The notes under the pieces: model-generated
Seen by the model: the letters and a program-made list of their open reading frames with translations, nothing else
Told to the model about the DNA's origin: nothing
The model's database searches: none
Program-made: the position numbers and the translations under genes
NCBI RefSeq assembly: GCF_005116655.2
Contig: NZ_CP050698.1
Location: 5,722,501 to 5,786,500, forward strand
Length of the DNA stretch: 64,000 nucleotides
Direction of reading: 5' to 3'
Source: Desulfosediminicola flagellatus
Lineage (GTDB): Bacteria; Desulfobacterota; Desulfobulbia; Desulfobulbales; Desulfocapsaceae
Shown: in pieces, positions 18,450 to 27,805 of the stretch
How positions within the stretch are numbered: position 1 is the first letter of the stretch
Layout: every line of letters begins with the position of its first letter

Positions 18450-21029
18450 ATGAGAGTTAAAAAGGAATATAGAAAGAAATTTGCCTTACTATTGTTCAGC
18501 CCCTTGCTCATTAGCCATTTTATCTCACCCGGGACTACCTTTGCTGAACCGGGGAACACACAATGCTCACCCGGAACTATTTCAGATGACGGTTTGGCCC
18601 CTTGCGACAATTGCAAACCCGGCGCCTTTCAGCCTTTAGAGGGACAAACTGTTTGCCAAGCTGCACCTGTCGGTTCATATGTCGCCAGTACGGCAGCATC
18701 AAAGGCAGAACGCTGTTCACCCGGGACCTTTAATGAGTTCTCGGGGCAAAAATCCTGCCAACGTTGCATGCCCGGGACGTTTAATAATACCGTAGGCAAT
18801 TCAAGCTGTGAACCTGCTCCTGCCGGGTCGTTTATTGCCTACATGGGTGCGACAACCCCAACTCAATGTATTGATGGCACCTATAGCGATTCGGCAGGAC
18901 AATCATCATGCCAAAGCTGCCCTACGGGACAAATATCCAATGAGATGAGAACAGGGTGTGTGGCTGAACCAGTTGTTTGTGAACCGGGGACGATCTCCGA
19001 TGATGGGCTGACTCCATGTGGAGATTGCAAACCGGGAACTTTTCAGTCGCAGCCTGGACAAACTGTCTGTGAAGCGGCTCCTCCCGGTTCATATATCACC
19101 AGCACGGCAGCAATCCAGTCAAACCTCTGTCCAACCGGGACGTTTAATAACACCTCAGGCAATTCAAGCTGTGAACTTGCACCTGCCGGATCGTTTATTG
19201 CCAACATAGGTGCTACGAGCCCAAATCAATGCATTGACGGTACCTATAGCGATTCGCCAGGGCAATCATCATGCCAAAGCTGCCCTGCCGGACAAATATC
19301 CAATGAGATGAGAACAGGCTGTATGGCTGAACCAGTAGCTTGCGAACCGGGAACGATCTCTGATGATGGACTGACTCCATGTGAAGGCTGTAATCCTGGA
19401 ACATTTCAATCCCAGCCCGGACAAACTGTCTGTGAAGCGGCACCTGCCGGATCGTTTATTGCCAACATAGGTGCTACGAGCCCAAATCAATGCATTGACG
19501 GTACCTATAGCGATTCGCCAGGACAATCATCATGCCAAAGCTGCCCTGCTGGACAAATATCCAATGAGATAAGAACAGGCTGTGTGGTTGAACCAGTTGT
19601 TTGTGAACCGGGGACGATCTCCGATGATGGGCTGACTCCATGTGGAGATTGCAAACCGGGAACTTTTCAGTCGCAGCCTGGACAAACTGTCTGTGAAGCG
19701 GCTCCTCCCGGTTCATATATCACCAGCACGGCAGCAGTCCAGCCAAACCTCTGTCCGACCGGAACGTTTAATAACACCTCAGGCAATTCAAGCTGTGAAC
19801 TTGCACCTGCCGGATCGTTTATTGCCAACATGGGTGCTACGAACCCAACTCAATGTATTGATGGTACCTATAGCGATTCGCCAGGACAATCATCATGCCA
19901 AAGCTGCCCTGCCGGACAAATATCCAATGAGATGAGAACAGGCTGTATGGCTGAACCAGTAGCTTGCGAACCGGGAACGATCTCTGATGATGGACTGACT
20001 CCATGTGAAGGCTGTAATCCTGGAACATTTCAATCCCAGCCCGGACAAACTGTCTGTGAAGCGGCACCTGCCGGATCGTTTATTGCCAACATAGGTGCTA
20101 CGAGCCCAAATCAATGCATTGACGGTACCTATAGCGATTCGCCAGGACAATCATCATGCCAAAGCTGCCCTGCTGGACAAATATCCAATGAGATAAGAAC
20201 AGGCTGTGTGGTTGAACCAGTTGTTTGTGAACCGGGGACGATCTCCGATGATGGGCTGACTCCATGTGGAGATTGCAAACCGGGAACTTTTCAGTCGCAG
20301 CCTGGACAAACTGTCTGTGAAGCGGCTCCTCCCGGTTCATATATCACCAGCACAGCAGCAGTCCAGCCAAACCTCTGTCCAACCGGGACGTTTAATAAAA
20401 CCTCAGGCAATTCAAGCTGTGAACTTGCACCTGCCGGATCGTTTATTGCCAACATAGGTGCTACGAGCCCAAATCAATGCATTGACGGTACCTATAGCGA
20501 TTCGCCAGGACAATCATCATGCCAAAGCTGCCCTGTCGGACAAATATCCAATGAGATGAGAACAGGGTGTGTGGTTGAACCAGTAGCTTGCGAACCGGGA
20601 ACGATCTCTGATGATGGGCTGACTCCATGTGGAGGCTGTAATCCTGGAACATTTCAATCCCAGCCCGGACAAACTGTCTGTGAAGCGGCACCTGCCGGAT
20701 CATTTGTCGCCAACACCGGTGCCACAAGCGTTATTCCATGTCCTGAAGGAACCTATAGTGATTCTTCAGGTCAATCATCATGCCAGAGCTGCCCTGTCGG
20801 ACAAATATCCAATGAAGCTGGAACAGGTTGCCAGCCGATAAATATCGGCGATATAAACAATGACGGTAAAACAGACTTGGAAGACACTATTATTTCCTTA
20901 CAGGTATTAACAGGGCAAAGCGTGATTGAAGTACTCCCTGAAGCGGATGTAAATAACGATGGCCTCACTGGGGTACCTGAAGCCATACATGCTCTTCAGC
21001 ATGTTCGTGGCACAACTGAATACCAATAA
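18450..21029 (+). CDS. Secreted Cys-rich repeat protein with C-terminal dockerin-like calcium repeats
   Basis: 859 residues. Residues 1-32 are a signal peptide ending near TTFAEP. Residues ~35-790 are seven Cys-rich units related to the GCC2/GCC3 or ephrin-receptor-like type. A long unit (~122 residues) and a short unit (~86 residues) alternate, each starting CEPGTISDDGLTPC and ending GQISNEMRTGC. The C-terminal ~60 residues contain DINNDGKTDLEDTI and DVNNDGLTGVPEAI, two dockerin/EF-hand-like calcium loops. The ribosome site is GGGGAG. All even-spaced Cys suggest disulfide-bonded modules outside the cell. It follows the radical SAM gene and may be modified by it or by the divergent O-GlcNAc transferase; this is inference from position only. 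Confidence 0.85.
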   Translation: MRVKKEYRKKFALLLFSPLLISHFISPGTTFAEPGNTQCSPGTISDDGLAPCDNCKPGAFQPLEGQTVCQAAPVGSYVASTAASKAERCSPGTFNEFSGQKSCQRCMPGTFNNTVGNSSCEPAPAGSFIAYMGATTPTQCIDGTYSDSAGQSSCQSCPTGQISNEMRTGCVAEPVVCEPGTISDDGLTPCGDCKPGTFQSQPGQTVCEAAPPGSYITSTAAIQSNLCPTGTFNNTSGNSSCELAPAGSFIANIGATSPNQCIDGTYSDSPGQSSCQSCPAGQISNEMRTGCMAEPVACEPGTISDDGLTPCEGCNPGTFQSQPGQTVCEAAPAGSFIANIGATSPNQCIDGTYSDSPGQSSCQSCPAGQISNEIRTGCVVEPVVCEPGTISDDGLTPCGDCKPGTFQSQPGQTVCEAAPPGSYITSTAAVQPNLCPTGTFNNTSGNSSCELAPAGSFIANMGATNPTQCIDGTYSDSPGQSSCQSCPAGQISNEMRTGCMAEPVACEPGTISDDGLTPCEGCNPGTFQSQPGQTVCEAAPAGSFIANIGATSPNQCIDGTYSDSPGQSSCQSCPAGQISNEIRTGCVVEPVVCEPGTISDDGLTPCGDCKPGTFQSQPGQTVCEAAPPGSYITSTAAVQPNLCPTGTFNKTSGNSSCELAPAGSFIANIGATSPNQCIDGTYSDSPGQSSCQSCPVGQISNEMRTGCVVEPVACEPGTISDDGLTPCGGCNPGTFQSQPGQTVCEAAPAGSFVANTGATSVIPCPEGTYSDSSGQSSCQSCPVGQISNEAGTGCQPINIGDINNDGKTDLEDTIISLQVLTGQSVIEVLPEADVNNDGLTGVPEAIHALQHVRGTTEYQ
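18972..20830 (+). repeat. Three tandem 624-bp repeats within the Cys-rich gene
   Basis: Units begin at 18972, 19596 and 20220, exactly 624 bp (208 codons) apart. They are nearly identical at DNA level, with synonymous and a few missense differences; the third diverges near its end. Each unit is one long plus one short protein module. This suggests recent expansion by recombination. Confidence 0.92.
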
Positions 21030-21057
21030 TCCGTACAGTCAGCTCTTGGATTGCAAG

Positions 21058-21170
21058 ATTTCGAGAATAGGAATTTTGACCTCAATCGTGAATTTTTAAC
21101 CACATGAGCACACATCTATATGAATGGGTATCAAAGTATTCACTTTTTTTTCATAAGCATTTTGTCGAAC
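21058..21170. repeat. Partial MITE-like element, copy C1
   Basis: GAGAATAGGAATTTTGACCT and the following bases align with the interior of copy A (GGTAATAGGAATTTTGGTCA), including the ACA.CTATAT centre. The left terminal repeat is missing. Confidence 0.45.
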
Positions 21171-21260
21171 TTGATAAATACTCTCTAAAATCGATATACT
21201 GTTTATAAGAACCTACTGTTCGTTATCGCTGCACACTGCTCACCAAACTACCGTAAGTAG

Positions 21261-21335
21261 CCAGGAGGCTGTCCGACAATGGCCTTTTGCCCAAACTCTT
21301 CGGAATTTTCAAAAACCAATGCTACAACTACGGAA
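21261..21335. repeat. Partial MITE-like element, copy C2
   Basis: Begins CCAGGAGGCTGTCCGACAAT, identical to the left end of copy B, and continues with CAAACTCTTC as in the reverse complement of copy A. Similarity fades after about 75 bp, so the second end is lost. Confidence 0.6.
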
Positions 21336-21858
21336 AAACCTATTAACCCGGAGTTAGCTTTTTGCTTTTAAAAGAAAACTCTGCTATTTGAATTCGTCAT
21401 TTTTTTCTAAATGAAAACAAACACTTGAGCTTGTCATCAAAGTGATAATGAGAAGTGCGGGCTAAAGATCAATTACTATTATTTTCTGATACGTTAGACG
21501 AACATCCCGCTCCATCAATTTGCTACTGGCACTCACGCCACAATAGAATTACTATTGATTATTGGATGTACTGTATATCAGAGTATTACTTAGTCAGTTG
21601 CTCAATCCCCCATCCTACACACGGAAACTTCAGATGCCTGATCAGCTGAAGCCATCAGCTCAAAACAACTGAACCGGAGAAAGATAATCTGACATGATCC
21701 AGGCTCTATTGTGCTGTTTCGGTAAGGTTACAAACACATCTGATGAAAAATAGACGTAAACCACATACACACAGAATACTCAGAGAATTTCTCTATTTTC
21801 CCCTCATACCTACTCTATTCTCTGGCTCTTGTAATTTTATGAACTGGAGATTTCTCTA

Positions 21859-24114
21859 ATGGCTGAAAAACCGACCTATGAAGAATTGGCCCAAAGAGTC
21901 AAAGAATTGGAGAATGAAAAGCTTCAAGCCCTGTTAGAAAAAGAATACTCAACCAAAAGCAGTCACTGGCTTGCCGGACAGATCTGCTCCCAAACAACTC
22001 AGGGAACACCTCCTATAGACTTTGACCTAGGATCTATAATCGATGTTGATGAATTACAATCAATTATGGACGATTTTTTTTCTCTGACCGGTATGGTAAC
22101 AGCCATTCTTGATCTGAATGGAAAAGTTATCGAAGCGACAGGCTGGCAGGATATCTGTACAAAATTCCACAGGATTAATCTCTTAACAGCCAAAAACTGT
22201 ACTGAGAGCGATCTCTTCTTAGCAAAAAATCTCAAAGCCGGAGAATTCATTGATTATCAATGTAAAAACGGTCTAACAGACGTTGTAACCCCACTCTATA
22301 TCGGGGCTATACATCTGGGGAATATATTTACCGGACAATTTTTCTATGATGATGAAGATATCAATGAAGAACGATTCGTAAAGCAGGCTGAAAAATATGA
22401 CTTTGACAAGACGAGCTATATGGAGGCTTACCGAAAAATACCAAGGTACAGCCGTAAAACAGTAAACAACCTCATGAATTTTCTCGTCAAATTAACAACA
22501 TACATTTCGAGAGTCAGCTTTTCCAACATCCAGCTTGAGCAGGAAATACACGAGCGCAAGAAAGCAGAAAATGCCGAAAAAGAAAGTGCGGCAATGATGC
22601 GATCATTGATTCGAGCAATCCCCGATCTGGTTTGGCTAAAAGATCCGCAGGGTGTCTACCGCTTCTGCAACTCTCGATTTGAAAGTTTCTTTGGTGCAAC
22701 GGAAACTGATATTATTGGGAAAACAGATTACGATTTTGTAGAAACAGATCTCGCAGATTTTTTCAGAAAACATGATAAATTGGCAATGGAAAATGCCAAA
22801 CCAACTAGAAACGAAGAAGAAATCGTTTTTGCAACAGACGGACATAGTGAGATTCTTGAAACCATAAAAACACCATTATACAACAGCGAAGGTGAATTAG
22901 CCGGCGTTCTTGGTATTGGTCGCGATATCACTGAGCGCAAAAAAGCAGAAGCGGAGAAAGAAGCATTATCTGCTCAACTTCAACAATCTCAGAAAATGGA
23001 AGCCATAGGGATTTTAGCGGGTGGTGTAGCGCACGATTTCAATAACATGCTGGGCGTCATAATGGGGCATTCTGAATTGGCAATGGATAAAGTTGAACCA
23101 TCCAACCCTCTCTTTGAAGACCTGAATCAAATCTATAAAGCAGCCGAGCGCTCAGCCGATATCACACGACAACTTCTTGCCTTTGCCCGCAAGCAGGCTG
23201 TTGCTCCCAGAATTCTTGATCTCAACAAAACGGTAGAAGGGATGCTTAAAATGTTACGGCGTCTCATTGGGGAGAATATTGACCTCACATGGCTCCCTGC
23301 CTCGGAATTGTGGCCTGTTAAAATTGACCCTTCGCAAATCGATCAGCTCCTCGCAAACCTGTGCATAAATGCTCGGACCGCTATCACAGGCGTCGGGAAA
23401 ATTACCGTTGAGACGAAAAATGCTCCTATTGATGAACTGTACACTGCCTCACATATGGATGCCATTCCAGGAGAATATGTGCGAATTTCTGTAAGTGACA
23501 CCGGGTATGGCATGGATAATAGTATGCTAGCTCACATCTTTGAACCGTTTTTCACAACGCAGGACATTGGTGAGGGAACCGGTCTCGGTTTGGCAACAGT
23601 GTTTGGGGTTGTCAAACAAAACAATGGATTTATCAATGTATACAGTGAACCGGGAAAGGGAAGTAGCTTCAATATCTATCTGCCCCGTTATCTTGGCAGC
23701 ATTGGTAAAGATAGATCAGAAAGTGTTATGGAGGAACTCGAACATGGCCATGAAACTATCCTTTTGGTTGAGGATGAACCTGCAATATTACGAATGACCA
23801 TGACGATGCTTCAGCAACTTGGTTATACAATTCTGACCGCTGGTTCACCCGATGATGCAATTAAACTCATCTCAGAGGATGGTATCAACATCGACATGGT
23901 TATGACCGACGTTATTATGCCTGGAATGAACGGTCAAGATTTAGTAAAACACCTTTTAAGCATACAACCTGACATTAAACACCTCTTCATGTCAGGCTAC
24001 ACGGCTAACGTCATATCGCGCCACGGAGTGTTGGAGGATGGGGGCTTTTTCATTCAGAAACCCTTCACAAGAAGAGAGCTTGCGACCAAGATCAGGCACG
24101 TACTTGATACGTAA
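21859..24114 (+). CDS. PocR-PAS hybrid histidine kinase with receiver domain
   Basis: 751 residues, predicted soluble. A short coiled coil (AEKPTYEELAQRVKELENE) leads into a PocR ligand-binding domain at ~55-215 (FTGQFFYDD, QAEKYDFD). A PAS domain follows at ~245-365 (LVWLKDPQGVYRFCNSRF). The histidine-kinase core has the phospho-acceptor His near 392 in GGVAHDFNNMLG, an ATPase domain to about 615 (SDTGYGMD, GEGTGLGLATVFG), and a receiver domain at ~632-750 with the acceptor Asp near 684 (MVMTDVIMPGMNG) and a conserved Lys in FIQKPF. PocR domains bind small organic ligands such as diols. No cognate regulator is adjacent, so phosphotransfer within the protein or to a distant partner is likely. 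Confidence 0.92.
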   Translation: MAEKPTYEELAQRVKELENEKLQALLEKEYSTKSSHWLAGQICSQTTQGTPPIDFDLGSIIDVDELQSIMDDFFSLTGMVTAILDLNGKVIEATGWQDICTKFHRINLLTAKNCTESDLFLAKNLKAGEFIDYQCKNGLTDVVTPLYIGAIHLGNIFTGQFFYDDEDINEERFVKQAEKYDFDKTSYMEAYRKIPRYSRKTVNNLMNFLVKLTTYISRVSFSNIQLEQEIHERKKAENAEKESAAMMRSLIRAIPDLVWLKDPQGVYRFCNSRFESFFGATETDIIGKTDYDFVETDLADFFRKHDKLAMENAKPTRNEEEIVFATDGHSEILETIKTPLYNSEGELAGVLGIGRDITERKKAEAEKEALSAQLQQSQKMEAIGILAGGVAHDFNNMLGVIMGHSELAMDKVEPSNPLFEDLNQIYKAAERSADITRQLLAFARKQAVAPRILDLNKTVEGMLKMLRRLIGENIDLTWLPASELWPVKIDPSQIDQLLANLCINARTAITGVGKITVETKNAPIDELYTASHMDAIPGEYVRISVSDTGYGMDNSMLAHIFEPFFTTQDIGEGTGLGLATVFGVVKQNNGFINVYSEPGKGSSFNIYLPRYLGSIGKDRSESVMEELEHGHETILLVEDEPAILRMTMTMLQQLGYTILTAGSPDDAIKLISEDGINIDMVMTDVIMPGMNGQDLVKHLLSIQPDIKHLFMSGYTANVISRHGVLEDGGFFIQKPFTRRELATKIRHVLDT

Positions 24115-24395
24115 ACCTTCTCGCTCAACCAGCCTTGACACCACCGTATTCCACATCGACGGAAATACATGTTTACGCGTGATTCTGATCAGCTTCAACA
24201 CCATTTAACACCAGGGCCGAATTATCTTAGATGATGCCAACAACATTTTGTACCTGTTCAGCAAAAGACAATATATGAATGAGTAAAGACAGTCACCTGC
24301 TTGCGGAGTTCAATCTCACCGATCGAGAAAGGCGTGAATAAAGTCAAACACGTTATCCTGATGCAAAAATCCAAACGTATCATTCGAGAATCAAC

Positions 24396-25445
24396 ATGAC
24401 GGATCAAAACACCCATCGACTGCAACCACACCGGAGATACAATCCACTCACAGGTGAATGGCTGCTTCTTTCCCCCCACCGCACTCAGCGTCCATGGCAG
24501 GGGAAAACTGAAGATGCCCCCATGGTCCAGATTACTGAATACGACTCGAAATGCTACCTCTGTCCAGGCAACGTGCGCATGGGCGGGCAACAGAACGCTG
24601 AGTACCCGGGAACCTATGTCTTCGACAACGACTTCAAGGCACTCACGGACTGTGAGCAACCGTATAGCGAGGATGAAGATGGGCTGTTCCGCTCCGAGTC
24701 CACCGATGGCACCTGCCGCGTCATCTGCTTTTCCCGAAAACACAACGTGACCCTGGCCGAAATGGATGAAGCCGACCTGCTACCTGTCATCGATGTCTGG
24801 AAAGAACAGATGACTGAACTCTCAGAGAAATACCGCTGGGTCCAGATATTTGAGAACAAAGGTGAGATCATGGGCTGCTCTAACCCGCATCCGCACGGTC
24901 AGATCTGGGCCAGTGATTACATCCCTGAGGAACCTTACAAAGAAGACCTTAGCCAGAAAGCCTATCTTGAACAGCATGGGAAAAACCTGCTTGTTGAATA
25001 TCTGGCAAGGGAAAAGGACAAACAGGAACGTATCGTTGCCGAAAACACCGAGTGGTTGTGTGTCGTTCCCTACTGGGCAACCTGGCCCTTCGAGGTACTG
25101 CTGGCACCGCTTCGCCCCACCCTGCGTTTGCAAGACCTTGACGATGCACAGCAAAAAGGACTCGCCGCCATCATGAAGGAACTGTTGGTGAAGTATGACA
25201 ATCTATTTTCCACCTCCTTTCCCTATTCCATGGGCTGGCATGGGGCGCCAGCCAACGGTGAGAACAACGATCACTGGCAGCTGCATGCCCATTATTATCC
25301 GCCCCTGCTCCGCTCGGCAGACATAAAAAAATTTATGGTTGGCTATGAAATGCTCGGTTGCCCGCAGCGGGACATCCTGCCGGAGCAGGCAGCGGAGCTG
25401 CTCAGAAACCAATCGACAACACATTTCAGAATGAAGAGGCAATAG
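24396..25445 (+). CDS. galT: Galactose-1-phosphate uridylyltransferase
   Basis: 349 residues, the usual length for class I GalT. It contains the zinc-site Cys pair (CYLCPG near 50), the catalytic HPH triad in NPHPHGQIWA (near 165), and ENTEWLCVVPYWATWPFEVLL. The enzyme exchanges UMP between UDP-glucose and galactose-1-phosphate in the Leloir pathway. The gene lies 7 bp upstream of galK on the same strand. No galE or sugar transporter is present in the window, so the epimerase must be encoded elsewhere. Base composition is richer in G+C than in the preceding 20 kb. Confidence 0.95.
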   Translation: MTDQNTHRLQPHRRYNPLTGEWLLLSPHRTQRPWQGKTEDAPMVQITEYDSKCYLCPGNVRMGGQQNAEYPGTYVFDNDFKALTDCEQPYSEDEDGLFRSESTDGTCRVICFSRKHNVTLAEMDEADLLPVIDVWKEQMTELSEKYRWVQIFENKGEIMGCSNPHPHGQIWASDYIPEEPYKEDLSQKAYLEQHGKNLLVEYLAREKDKQERIVAENTEWLCVVPYWATWPFEVLLAPLRPTLRLQDLDDAQQKGLAAIMKELLVKYDNLFSTSFPYSMGWHGAPANGENNDHWQLHAHYYPPLLRSADIKKFMVGYEMLGCPQRDILPEQAAELLRNQSTTHFRMKRQ

Positions 25446-25452
25446 GATAGAC

Positions 25453-26631
25453 GTGGAAATCCCTTTAACCATACTTGAGCGGGATCTTTTGCAACAGTTC
25501 ACGAATTATTTCAACAGTATCCCAGAGCTAGTGGTCACCTCACCCGGACGGGTGAATCTTATCGGTGAACATACCGATTACAACGACGGATTCGTCCTGC
25601 CCATGGCAATTGACCGTTGCCTGTTGATGGCATTCAAGAAACGAAATGATGACAGGATAACTATCTATTCCAGCGACTTCGACTCGGAGATCTCCTTTTC
25701 TGCATCTTCATTTCGTAAAGGCGACTTCAGCTGGGGAGAATACATAAGCGGCTGCATCTGGGTGCTACAGGAGATTGGCCACACTCCGGGCGGCTTCGAC
25801 ATGGTCATCACCGGCAACATTCCAGTAGGGGCAAGTCTCTCCTCCTCAGCTGCACTGGAACTCGGAATCCTCAGGGCTGCTGCCCATACCGCCGGAATCG
25901 AATGGCAGCCGATGGCAATGGCCAAACTGGGACAACGGGTTGAAAACCATTGGGTTGGCATGAACTGCGGCATCATGGATCAGGCCATATGCGCCTGTGG
26001 CCGGAAGGACCATGCATTGCTTATCGATTGCCGCGATCTCACCTCTAAGCTTTGCCCCCTTCCGAAGAACAGCTCTATCGTGATCCTCGACACCGGCACC
26101 AGACGAGGGCTGGTCGATTCGGCATACAACGAACGGAGAGCCCAATGCTTTGAAGCAGCTGGAGTGATGAACATCGCTACTCTCCGGGATGGCGACAAAG
26201 AGATGCTTGAGCGGTATCGGTCACAGCTCTCACCACTTGCCTACCGGCGGGCAAAGCACATCATCTCGGAAAACAGCAGGGTTCTGGAGGCAGCCAAAGC
26301 AATGGAAAACGACCAGGAGCTTAAGCTCGGAAAACTCATGTATGAGAGCCACTGCAGTCTGCGCGATGATTTTGATGTATCCGGCAAAGCACTCAACGAA
26401 ATTGTTGAGTGTGCAATGGAGCATTCGGCCTGCCTCGGAGCAAGAATGACCGGAGCAGGTTTCGCTGGTTGTGCCGTCGCCCTGGTAGCAAAGGGCAAAG
26501 AGAAGGAGTTTGTTGAAGAGGTGAGCAAAGCATATGCAACCCGAATGCAGACCGAGCCACGGCTCTATGTCTGTCAGGCTGCCGACGGCACCACCATACG
26601 TCCGTTCGACGGGGAGATCATGGAAGAGTAA
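25453..26631 (+). CDS. galK: Galactokinase
   Basis: 392 residues from a GTG start. GHMP-kinase motifs are present in order: GRVNLIGEHTDYNDGF (galactose binding, near 32), VGASLSSSAALE (ATP loop, near 125), the MDQ segment of NCGIMDQAICACG, and LGARMTGAGFAGCAV near the C-terminus. It phosphorylates galactose to galactose-1-phosphate, the substrate of the adjacent GalT. The two genes form a compact operon; a weak AGGATAG serves as ribosome site. Confidence 0.95.
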   Translation: MEIPLTILERDLLQQFTNYFNSIPELVVTSPGRVNLIGEHTDYNDGFVLPMAIDRCLLMAFKKRNDDRITIYSSDFDSEISFSASSFRKGDFSWGEYISGCIWVLQEIGHTPGGFDMVITGNIPVGASLSSSAALELGILRAAAHTAGIEWQPMAMAKLGQRVENHWVGMNCGIMDQAICACGRKDHALLIDCRDLTSKLCPLPKNSSIVILDTGTRRGLVDSAYNERRAQCFEAAGVMNIATLRDGDKEMLERYRSQLSPLAYRRAKHIISENSRVLEAAKAMENDQELKLGKLMYESHCSLRDDFDVSGKALNEIVECAMEHSACLGARMTGAGFAGCAVALVAKGKEKEFVEEVSKAYATRMQTEPRLYVCQAADGTTIRPFDGEIMEE

Positions 26632-26847
26632 GCTCTGGCGCCCTGTGCTTGACAGGCCGACATTTCAAATTTCTGATTTTACATTTCTGTAAGTATCAAC
26701 GCGTTCTCATTTTTTTTCTGCTCATTTCTACCCTCCCACCACGTCCTGACCATAGGCCGACCCTCAATCTTATACGTTTTCTCAATATCTTACAATTTTG
26801 AAGGTTCGTATTTTTTCTTGACAAGATACTTTCCTTAACGCTACTTT

Positions 26848-26881
26848 AACTATAATAGCATATCAATTACTATAATAGTAA
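26848..26881. promoter_or_regulatory. Operator/promoter-like dyad ahead of the IclR gene
   Basis: TTACTATAATAGTAA at 26867-26881 is a perfect 15-bp palindrome, and the related AACTATAATAG lies 20 bp upstream. Both contain a TATAAT -10-like box. Position (21 bp before the ATG) suits autoregulation by the IclR protein. Confidence 0.45.
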
Positions 26882-26902
26882 ACACGAACGTAAAAGGTTT
26901 TT

Positions 26903-27697
26903 ATGTCTTCAAAAACATCATATTTTTCTAAATCTCTTGAGAAGGGGTTGAAAATACTGGCTCTGTTCAACCGTGAAACTCCAGCCCTCAGCCAGACAGA
27001 GATAGCCAAAATTGTCGGTCTGAACATGACCTCAACCTACCGTTATATCAACACACTGGTTGAGATGGGGTATCTTGAAAAGGACGAGTCAACCAAGCTT
27101 GTCAGGCCATCCATCTTCTGCCTCGCATTCTGTAACAATCTGATGCGAGCTACCGACCATAAGCGCTTGATCAAAGCACTGGTGGACGATATTCACAGTC
27201 GATACAATATGACCATTGACGTAGCCCTATCCGTCGATGATGACATGATGCGTATCTATCACCGTGAAGCGGCTGATACCCTGACGTACAGCCTGCCTGA
27301 TTTCACCAGGAACTGCCTGCATAACACAGCTCTTGGCAAAGCCTTCCTCTCCTCTCTGCCTGAAGACGATTTGCAGGGACGACTCACTCATCTTCAACTC
27401 ACAGCAAAGACCAAACATACGATTACTGACAGCGAAACGCTGAAAAAACAGTTGCTACAGGCCAAATTACGGGGATATGCAATGACCGAGGAAGAATTCC
27501 TCCCAGGTCTGATAGCCATTGCTGCCCCACTGATCAATCCTCATACCTCCAGGGGAATCGGGGCGGTCTCGTTCGATTTCTCGGTTCTTCAACGTAATGT
27601 TGAAGAGGTTCAGGTGCAATATGGGCCACTGATAATAGACCTCGCTGCCAGAATATCTGCGACCATCCCTAGCGAGGGCAGACTCGGCAGCATCTGA
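26903..27697 (+). CDS. IclR-family transcriptional regulator
   Basis: 264 residues. Residues ~8-70 are the winged helix-turn-helix (KSLEKGLKILALF, SQTEIAKIVGLNMTSTYRYI, EMGYLEKDE). Residues ~85-255 are the IclR effector-binding domain (NTALGKAFLSSLPEDDL, GYAMTEEEFLPGLIAIAAPL). It lies immediately upstream of, and in the same direction as, the catabolic operon 27806-35398, which it probably controls in response to the pathway substrate or an intermediate. A perfect hairpin lies between the two. Confidence 0.9.
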   Translation: MSSKTSYFSKSLEKGLKILALFNRETPALSQTEIAKIVGLNMTSTYRYINTLVEMGYLEKDESTKLVRPSIFCLAFCNNLMRATDHKRLIKALVDDIHSRYNMTIDVALSVDDDMMRIYHREAADTLTYSLPDFTRNCLHNTALGKAFLSSLPEDDLQGRLTHLQLTAKTKHTITDSETLKKQLLQAKLRGYAMTEEEFLPGLIAIAAPLINPHTSRGIGAVSFDFSVLQRNVEEVQVQYGPLIIDLAARISATIPSEGRLGSI

Positions 27698-27736
27698 GGG
27701 CAACATCCTGGGACTGAGGTTAAAGAGGTTAGGACT

Positions 27737-27767
27737 GAGTAAATTGCATGGAAAATGCAATTTACTC
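27737..27767. other. Perfect 13-bp-stem hairpin between the IclR gene and the catabolic operon
   Basis: GAGTAAATTGCAT (27737-27749) and ATGCAATTTACTC (27755-27767) pair fully around GGAAA. It lies 39 bp before the aminotransferase start. It may be a weak terminator of the regulator gene, an mRNA stabiliser, or an operator; no T-run follows. Confidence 0.6.
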
Positions 27768-27805
27768 CGCCAGATGTAATTCAATTCATTCAGGAATGAG
27801 AGAAC

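Larger units (their letters stand above)
21030..21858. other. Intergenic region with two partial MITE-like copies
   Basis: About 830 bp without a supported gene. Two pieces of the dispersed element lie here, at about 21058-21170 and 21261-21335, in opposite orientations. The remainder includes the promoter of the hybrid kinase. A 64-codon open frame at 21455 has no convincing ribosome site or content. Confidence 0.6.

Noticed and set aside
18972..20830. CRISPR-like array
   Set aside because: The regular repeats are 624-bp coding units inside one open frame, not short repeats with unique spacers.
21455..21649. 64-codon plus-strand open frame between the Cys-rich and kinase genes
   Set aside because: No ribosome site, unusual composition, and the region carries repeat debris.
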